A stretch of 64,000 nt of DNA from Halioxenophilus aromaticivorans (GTDB taxonomy: Bacteria > Pseudomonadota > Gammaproteobacteria > Pseudomonadales > Cellvibrionaceae): NCBI RefSeq assembly GCF_042850945.1, contig NZ_AP031496.1, forward strand, positions 4,092,001-4,156,000. Reading direction: 5' to 3'. This document shows positions 58,828 to 64,000 of the stretch, in pieces; position 1 is the first letter of the stretch; the number at the start of each line of letters is the position of its first letter. The translations under genes were made by a program, and so were the position numbers. The notes under the pieces were generated by a model. It was not told the DNA's origin, did not search any database, and saw only the letters and a program-made list of their open reading frames with translations.

Positions 58828-61800
58828 ACCGTCACCTCCTGACTAGCTGCCTGATCCTGCTCGGGTTTGGATTGGGGATTGGATTGGGGCTTAGGTTTGC
58901 GACTAAACAGTTTAACGATCACTACGTAAAACATGGGCACGAAGAACACCGCCAAAAATGTGGAGGTGAACATGCCGCCGATCACCGCGGTACCGATGGA
59001 ATGCTGACTACCGGCGCCGGCACCTGAGGACAGCGTCAGCGGTAGAACACCCATAATAAAGGCCATGGACGTCATAATAATAGGGCGAATGCGCAGGCTC
59101 GCGGCTTCTACTGCTGCCTCCACAATACCTTTGCCTTGCTCGTGTAGCTCTTTGGCAAACTCCACAATCAAAATGGCGTTCTTCGCCGCCAGGCCAACAG
59201 TGGTTAACAGCCCCACTTGGAAAAACACATCGTTTTCTAAACCACGCAGTAACATTGCACCCACAGTACCCAACACGCCTAGAGGTACAACCAGTAATAC
59301 AGAGATAGGGATGAACCAGCTTTCGTACAGGGCGGCTAAGCAAAGGAAAACTACGGCCAGGGAAATGGCATACAGCATAAGGGTTTGCGAGCCCGCTGTT
59401 TGCTCCTCGTAGGAAATACCACGCCATTCAATGCGGTACCCCGGCGGCAGTTTTTCCGCCAGTTCTAGCACGGCTTGCACCGCATCTCCGGAACTGTAGC
59501 CCGAAGCCGGCGCACCTTGGATATTAACCGAGGTGACGCCATTAAAGCGTTCAAAGCGAGGCGAGCCCCAGGTCCAATCGCCGCTGGCGAAGGCTGAAAA
59601 AGGCACCATGTCTCCGTCGCTGTTACGGAAATACCAACTGTTCAAATCGTCCGGAGTACTGCGTGAACTTGCCCTGCCCTGAATGTAGACGTTCTTCACC
59701 CGATCATTAAACATAAACTGGTTAACAAAGCTGGAACCCCACGCTGTAGACAAAGTGTTGTTAATATCGGTTAGGCTCAAACCCAGGGCTCGAGCTCGTT
59801 CGTCGTCAATCTGTAATTTGTACTGGGGTTCGTTGGGCATTCCGTTGTGGCGTACCATAAACAAACGCGGGTCTTGGTAGGCCATACCCAAAAACTGACC
59901 CATGGTTGCCATTAAGGCTTCATGGCCATTACCACCGATATCCTGCAAATAAAAATCAAAACCGGTAGCGTTACCTAGCTCCATTACCGCTGGAGGCACC
60001 AAGGCAAATATCTGAGCTTCGCGCACTTGCGAAAAATATCCCATGGCTCTGCCGGCAACGGCTTGCGCACTGAGGTTGGGGTCTTCTCGTTCGGCCCAAT
60101 CTTTTAACTTAACGAACATCATGGCAACGTTCTGGCCACGGCCAGCAAAGCTAAAGCCGTTGGCGGCAAACGTCGATTGCACGGCCTCGGGTTCTTGCTC
60201 GGCGAAATAGGTTTGGACTTTATCGATCACCTGCTGGGTGCGCAGCGCCGAGGCGTTGGCGGGCAAGGTTATTTGCACCATCATAACGCCCTGGTCTTCC
60301 TCCGGCAAAAAGGTCGTTGGCAGACGCGAGAACAACCAACCAGTAACACCCACAATACCCAACCAAACCACCATAAACAGCACTCGGCGATTGATCAGGG
60401 TGCGCACACCGGAGATATATTTAGCACTACCGCGATCAAACCAACGATTAAACCAACCGGCAAATCCCTTGGTTTTTTTCTCGGCGCTGAGGGGTTTTAA
60501 CAAGGTTGCGCACAAGGCTGGGGTGAATATTAAAGCCACGATCACCGATAAAATCATGGCAGCAACAATGGTGATGGAAAACTGCCGATAGATAACACCA
60601 GTGGAGCCGCTGAAAAATGCCATGGGTATCAACACCGCACTGAGTACCATGGCAATACCAAATAAAGCACCTTGAATTTGCCCCATGGATTTTACGGTGG
60701 CTTCTTTGGGGCCTACGCCCTCTTCGTGCATCACTCGCTCAACGTTTTCCACCACCACGATGGCGTCGTCCACCAACAAACCGATGGCCAATACCATGCC
60801 GAACATGGTGAGTGTATTAATGGTGTAACCGAACGCGTATAAAACGCCGAAGGTACCCAATAACACCACCGGTACCACCATGGTGGTTACCAATGTGGCA
60901 CGCAGGTTTTGCAGGAACACAAACATCACAATAAACACCAAAACAATGGCTTCTATTAATGTGTGTACCACTTTCTCAATGGAAGCTTCAACTACCGGTG
61001 AGGTATCGTAGGGAAATTCAACCTGCACGCCGTCAGGTAAAGACGGTTTTAGATTTTCCACCGCTGCTTTTACGCCATTGATGGTATCCAGCAAATTGGC
61101 GCCAGTGGCTAAGCGCAAGGCCAAACCCGAGGCTGGGTTTCCTTGCACTGTGGTGGAAATGGCGTAGCTCTCTGGCCCCAGGCCAACGTTGGCCACGTCG
61201 CTTAAACGCACCTGGGAGCCATCGGGGTTTACTTTTAGCAGTACATCTTCAAATTGCTGGACGCTCTCAAAACGAGTTTTACTTAAAATGGTAGCACTGA
61301 CTTTTGAGGTAGGAACCGTGGGTAAGCCGCCAATTTGGCCGGAGGATACCTGCACGTTCTGCTGCTGGATCGCGGTGCTAACATCGCTGGGGATCAAATT
61401 GTATTGCGCCAGTTTTGCTGGGTCTAACCAAATGCGCATGGCGTACTCGGAGCCCATCAACATAAAATCGCCCACGCCTTTGGTGCGCACAATGGGGTCT
61501 TCCAGCTTCGATACCAACAGATCGCTCAAGTCGGAATCGGTCATTTGACCGTCGGTATTGATTAAGCTCACCACCAACATAATGTTCATCTGGTATTTGC
61601 GTACCGGAATGCCCTGCTCGGTTACCGATTGCGGCAACAGTGCTTCGGCCAAGGACACTTTGTTTTGCACTTGTACCTGGGCAATATCTGGGTCTGTGCC
61701 CTGATCGAAAGTAACAATAATTGTGGCGCTGCCATCGCTGTTACTTTGTGATTCGATATATCGCAGGTTATCAATGCCGTTTAATTGCTGCTCAATCACC

Positions 61801-61988
61801 TGCACCACGGTCTGTTGAGTGGTCTCCGCACTGGCGCCCGGGTAGGCAACGTTAATGGATACCGCCGGCGGGGCGATATCCGGGTACTGATTAATGGGCA
61901 GCTGCTTGATGGACATGGCACCGGCCATCATGATCAACAAGGCAATAACCCAGGCAAAAATTGGCCTGCGGATAAAAAAGTTAGACAT
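58824..61988 (-). CDS. RND multidrug efflux permease (AcrB/MexB type)
   Basis: The 1054-aa inner-membrane protein has the HAE1-RND layout: N-terminal MSNFFIRRPIFAWVIALLI, twelve membrane segments and two large periplasmic loops. The proton-relay Asp pair is in LLVDDAIVVVENVER. FFQVGLLTTVGLAAKNAILIVEF (core GLAAKNAI) lies near the C-terminus. It uses the proton gradient to export hydrophobic compounds. Beside a catabolic island it could remove toxic substrate or intermediates. It starts 14 bp after the adaptor gene stop. Confidence 0.96.
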   Translation of the reverse strand: MSNFFIRRPIFAWVIALLIMMAGAMSIKQLPINQYPDIAPPAVSINVAYPGASAETTQQTVVQVIEQQLNGIDNLRYIESQSNSDGSATIIVTFDQGTDPDIAQVQVQNKVSLAEALLPQSVTEQGIPVRKYQMNIMLVVSLINTDGQMTDSDLSDLLVSKLEDPIVRTKGVGDFMLMGSEYAMRIWLDPAKLAQYNLIPSDVSTAIQQQNVQVSSGQIGGLPTVPTSKVSATILSKTRFESVQQFEDVLLKVNPDGSQVRLSDVANVGLGPESYAISTTVQGNPASGLALRLATGANLLDTINGVKAAVENLKPSLPDGVQVEFPYDTSPVVEASIEKVVHTLIEAIVLVFIVMFVFLQNLRATLVTTMVVPVVLLGTFGVLYAFGYTINTLTMFGMVLAIGLLVDDAIVVVENVERVMHEEGVGPKEATVKSMGQIQGALFGIAMVLSAVLIPMAFFSGSTGVIYRQFSITIVAAMILSVIVALIFTPALCATLLKPLSAEKKTKGFAGWFNRWFDRGSAKYISGVRTLINRRVLFMVVWLGIVGVTGWLFSRLPTTFLPEEDQGVMMVQITLPANASALRTQQVIDKVQTYFAEQEPEAVQSTFAANGFSFAGRGQNVAMMFVKLKDWAEREDPNLSAQAVAGRAMGYFSQVREAQIFALVPPAVMELGNATGFDFYLQDIGGNGHEALMATMGQFLGMAYQDPRLFMVRHNGMPNEPQYKLQIDDERARALGLSLTDINNTLSTAWGSSFVNQFMFNDRVKNVYIQGRASSRSTPDDLNSWYFRNSDGDMVPFSAFASGDWTWGSPRFERFNGVTSVNIQGAPASGYSSGDAVQAVLELAEKLPPGYRIEWRGISYEEQTAGSQTLMLYAISLAVVFLCLAALYESWFIPISVLLVVPLGVLGTVGAMLLRGLENDVFFQVGLLTTVGLAAKNAILIVEFAKELHEQGKGIVEAAVEAASLRIRPIIMTSMAFIMGVLPLTLSSGAGAGSQHSIGTAVIGGMFTSTFLAVFFVPMFYVVIVKLFSRKPKPQSNPQSKPEQDQAASQEVTV

Positions 61989-62002
61989 GAATTATCCCTA
62001 CC

Positions 62003-63142
62003 TTAGCGTGCGGAAGGGTCGGTCATGGACAGTGCCGCCTTCGGTTCTTTTTCCGCTCGCGGCGTTTGCTCGGTAACGGCAACCGTGGCTCCGGCGTTGA
62101 TCATCTGTAAGCCTTCAACAACTACTTGATCACCCGCGCTGAGTCCCTTGGCGACCAACCAATTTCCTTGCATCATATCGCCCAGTTCGACGGTACGACG
62201 CTCAACCTTGTTTTGTTCGGCAACAACGTATACCCAGGCATCGCCTTTGTTATCATGTTGAATGGCTTCTTGCGGTACTAGGATGGCATTCTCTTGTACG
62301 GCTTTTTGCAGCTTAGCATGCACAAACATGCCAGGTAGCAGGGCTCGATCTGGGTTGGGAAAGGTCGCTCGTAAGGTTACCGAGCCGGTGCCGTTATCCA
62401 CTGTCACCTCAGAAAATCCCAACTTACCCTCATGGCTGTAGACGGTGCCGTCTTCCAACAGCAAGGTTACGGCTGCTTGGTGATCGTTAACTGCTTCCAA
62501 TCTGCCCTGCTGCAGGTCTCGGCGCAGCTTTAATAACTCTCGTGAAGATTCGCTTAAATCTACGTAGATCGGATCTAACTGGGAAATGGTTGTTAGATAG
62601 CTGCTCTGACCGCTGGTGACCAGCGCGCCTTCGGTAACCAAAGAGCGACCGATAACACCGCTGATAGGCGCCTTAATATTGGCGTATTCCAAGTTGACTT
62701 TGCTGGAATCCAGGTCTGCCTTGGCCTGCTCTGCGGTGGATACAGCATCGTCGTAAACCTGCCGGCTGATGGCGTTGGATTTAACCAAAGCCTCGTAACG
62801 ACGCGCGGTGGCAGACGCAGAATTGTAGGATGCCTGAGCTTTGTTAAAGGCGGCTCGGTAGGTGGCTGGGTCGATTTGGTAAAGCGCTTGGCCTGCTTTT
62901 ACTTCGGCGCCCTGGGTGAAAAACCGCTCTTGGATAATACCTTCAACCTGGGGGCGAACCTCAGCGGTTTTAATCGCCACAGTGCGACCCGGCAGAGTGG
63001 TAGATAAAGTAACCGGACTTGATTCCAGGGTGACCACGCCAACATTGGTAGGTGGTGGTGGCGAAGTTTGCTGAGCGACCTCTTTACCACAAGCTGATAG
63101 GAGCGCAACAAGCGCAATTAGGGGGACAGACATCCGCGACAT
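62003..63142 (-). CDS. RND efflux periplasmic adaptor (AcrA/MexA type lipoprotein)
   Basis: The 379-aa protein has a lipoprotein signal (lipobox LLSAC) and the adaptor order barrel-sandwich, helical hairpin, lipoyl half (IKAPISGVIGRSLV), beta-barrel (LPGMFVHAKLQ) and membrane-proximal domain. It links the permease to the outer channel. It is first in the adaptor-permease-channel operon, whose promoter region carries palindromes at 63173-63215. Confidence 0.95.
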   Translation of the reverse strand: MSRMSVPLIALVALLSACGKEVAQQTSPPPPTNVGVVTLESSPVTLSTTLPGRTVAIKTAEVRPQVEGIIQERFFTQGAEVKAGQALYQIDPATYRAAFNKAQASYNSASATARRYEALVKSNAISRQVYDDAVSTAEQAKADLDSSKVNLEYANIKAPISGVIGRSLVTEGALVTSGQSSYLTTISQLDPIYVDLSESSRELLKLRRDLQQGRLEAVNDHQAAVTLLLEDGTVYSHEGKLGFSEVTVDNGTGSVTLRATFPNPDRALLPGMFVHAKLQKAVQENAILVPQEAIQHDNKGDAWVYVVAEQNKVERRTVELGDMMQGNWLVAKGLSAGDQVVVEGLQMINAGATVAVTEQTPRAEKEPKAALSMTDPSAR

Positions 63143-63436
63143 AAGAGAGATACCGAATCGGTTGGCGTAAAAATGAGAATATTCGATCTCAAAAAATGAG
63201 ATTACCCATTCTCATTTCTCTATAGTGAAAAGTCAATGCGAAGATGCATCAATTTTATTGAGCAAGTTGGAGAGTTTTGGTGAACTCCAGGCCCTTTAGT
63301 AGCCCATTTAAGCAAGCAACTCGCAGGGTAACGTGTTCATCAGTGGATAAGATCGGCGAACGCCGTGGAATAAGTAGCCTACCGTGGAAAAGAGAACAAG
63401 GCGTGTCGTAATCGACTATTGGCAAGTGTTTTGAGG
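63143..63436. other. Upstream region of the efflux operon
   Basis: 294 bp without a recognisable gene. The first 75 bp carry the operator-like palindromes; the remainder shows no feature. Confidence 0.45.
63173..63215. promoter_or_regulatory. Nested palindromes, efflux operator candidate
   Basis: An outer repeat ATGAGAAT (63173-63180) / ATTCTCAT (63208-63215) encloses an inner ATCTCA-AAAAA-TGAGAT (63186-63202). All four arms share TGAGA. They lie 31-73 bp upstream of the adaptor ATG and probably overlap the promoter, as expected of a repressor operator. Confidence 0.6.
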
Positions 63437-63771
63437 TTATTGATAAAACGGCACAAACACCAAGCTGTGGTAGGCATTCATTGGCACCATGGTTGGATTG
63501 CTGTCGCTTGCAGCTGCTTGGCGCCGGAGTCGTAATACATGGAGGCGGCCAGCGGCAGGTTTTCTACAATCAAGCGCGGCTCCTTACCCGGCGCGATCTC
63601 CGTTATGCCACCTTGCCTAGCACTTGACACAGAGCGTGTTCCATCCGGCAAAATTACCAGGCCATCATTACCGGCTTGGAGAGTGGACTCCCGTCGCAGC
63701 AACTCGCGCTTTGGGGAAAAGATTAATATATCGGTGCTGTGTATATCATCAATCGTTAAATCAGCAACTTC
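63437..63771 (-). pseudogene. Decayed NHL/SMP-30-like beta-propeller fragment
   Basis: On the minus strand a frame opens after a stop at 63772-63774 and reads a propeller-like sequence (VADLTIDDIHSTDILIF; GNDGLVILPDGT; PLAASMYYDSGAKQL). After AKQL the expected C-terminal PMNAYHSLVFVPF continues in another frame to TAA at 63437-63439. No start codon or N-terminal two-thirds is present. It is therefore a truncated, frameshifted remnant of a secreted NHL/gluconolactonase-like protein, downstream of a quinoprotein gene. Confidence 0.6.
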
Positions 63772-63793
63772 CTATGCAGGGATCTTGAGTTAG

Positions 63794-63811
63794 GCCCCGT
63801 TTGCACGGGGC
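63794..63811 (-). terminator. Hairpin after the partial quinoprotein gene
   Basis: GCCCCGT-TTGC-ACGGGGC, a 7-bp stem 11 bp past the stop of the partial PQQ gene; no T-run follows on the minus strand. Confidence 0.5.
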
Positions 63812-63821
63812 TCACACGACC

Positions 63822-64000
63822 CTATTTTTTTAATTTAAAAACCCAAAGTGTAATGGACCCGGTGGGGTTTTGGATTTCGGGCGTTAGTTCAGCATAATGC
63901 CGATCCTGTGGATTACCGGCGCCAGTGGTCACGGCAATATATTGTTCGCCGCCAGCGCTGTAGGTAATTGGCGAAGAGCTCGCCACCATATCCAAACGCG
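63822..64000 (-). CDS. PQQ-dependent dehydrogenase, C-terminus only (runs off window)
   Basis: On the minus strand the frame entering from base 64000 reads RLDMVASSSPITYSAGGEQ, then YIAVTTGAGN, and ends PTGSITLWVFKLKK with TAG at 63822-63824. The SPITY...GEQYIAV pattern is the last propeller blade of PQQ alcohol dehydrogenases and related quinoproteins. This would be a second quinoprotein besides the one at 16952-18856. Only about 59 residues are visible; the haem domain, if any, lies outside. Confidence 0.7.
   Translation of the reverse strand, partial: RLDMVASSSPITYSAGGEQYIAVTTGAGNPQDRHYAELTPEIQNPTGSITLWVFKLKK

Noticed and set aside
63539..63793. Plus-strand frame of 84 codons near the right edge
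   Set aside because: It is antisense to the decayed NHL-like gene, whose minus-strand translation is clearly protein-like.

Overview
The window looks like part of a Gram-negative, probably marine gammaproteobacterial chromosome. The evidence is an RND tripartite efflux pump, three TonB-dependent receptors with an EEVVVTARKREE-like TonB box, lipoproteins with lipoboxes, several TetR regulators and a base composition near half GC. The taxonomic placement is inferred from gene content only. No rRNA, tRNA, CRISPR or intact mobile element was seen.

Layout. 1-741 is the end of a short-chain dehydrogenase (SDR). 742-2440 is decayed DNA with an IS5-type transposase pseudogene and a 15-codon IS3-like orfA scrap. 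2505-10039 holds a quinone-oxidoreductase-like MDR, a TonB receptor, a Rieske ferredoxin, a Tat-exported 3-ketosteroid-dehydrogenase-like flavoprotein with its own cytochrome c, and a TetR regulator. 10127-21727 is a minus-strand block: Rieske oxygenase, ABM protein, sugar-isomerase-like TIM barrel, SRPBCC, ThuA, second KstD-like flavoprotein, EthD, MDR, a cytochrome c-PQQ quinoprotein, a TonB receptor and a SnoaL-like protein. 22345-30376 has three SnoaL/NTF2-like proteins, a third TonB receptor and a Rieske-VOC-Rieske operon. 30468-37187 is an unbroken run of eight SDR genes. 37594-47809 has a third MDR, an orphan LuxR-type regulator, two TetR regulators, two SDRs, a pair of acyl-CoA dehydrogenases, a second ThuA and an acyl-CoA ligase. 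48347-56357 encodes an acetoin-dehydrogenase-type E1 alpha/E1 beta/E2/E3 complex, a DUF35 plus thiolase-fold pair that looks like an aldolase rather than a thiolase, and a fourth Rieske oxygenase. 56450-63142 is a TetR gene and an RND efflux operon separated by a 13-bp tandem repeat. The right edge has a decayed NHL/SMP-30-like gene and the C-terminus of another PQQ dehydrogenase.

How it fits together (inference). About 55 kb reads as one catabolic island for a hydrophobic, multi-ring or terpenoid/steroid-like compound. Uptake would be through TonB receptors, and periplasmic or cytoplasmic oxidation through the quinoprotein, KstD-like flavoproteins and Rieske oxygenases. Many SDRs and MDRs would carry out alcohol/ketone and enone chemistry. 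CoA activation, a two-subunit acyl-CoA dehydrogenase, retro-aldol cleavage and oxidative decarboxylation of a 2-oxo product would follow. The substrate cannot be read from the sequence. Inverted repeats with a TGTYTTTT-like half-site recur in front of several of these operons, and a perfect lux-box-like palindrome lies upstream of the MDR gene that converges on the orphan luxR. No ferredoxin reductase, luxI, or classical meta-cleavage steroid genes are in the window.
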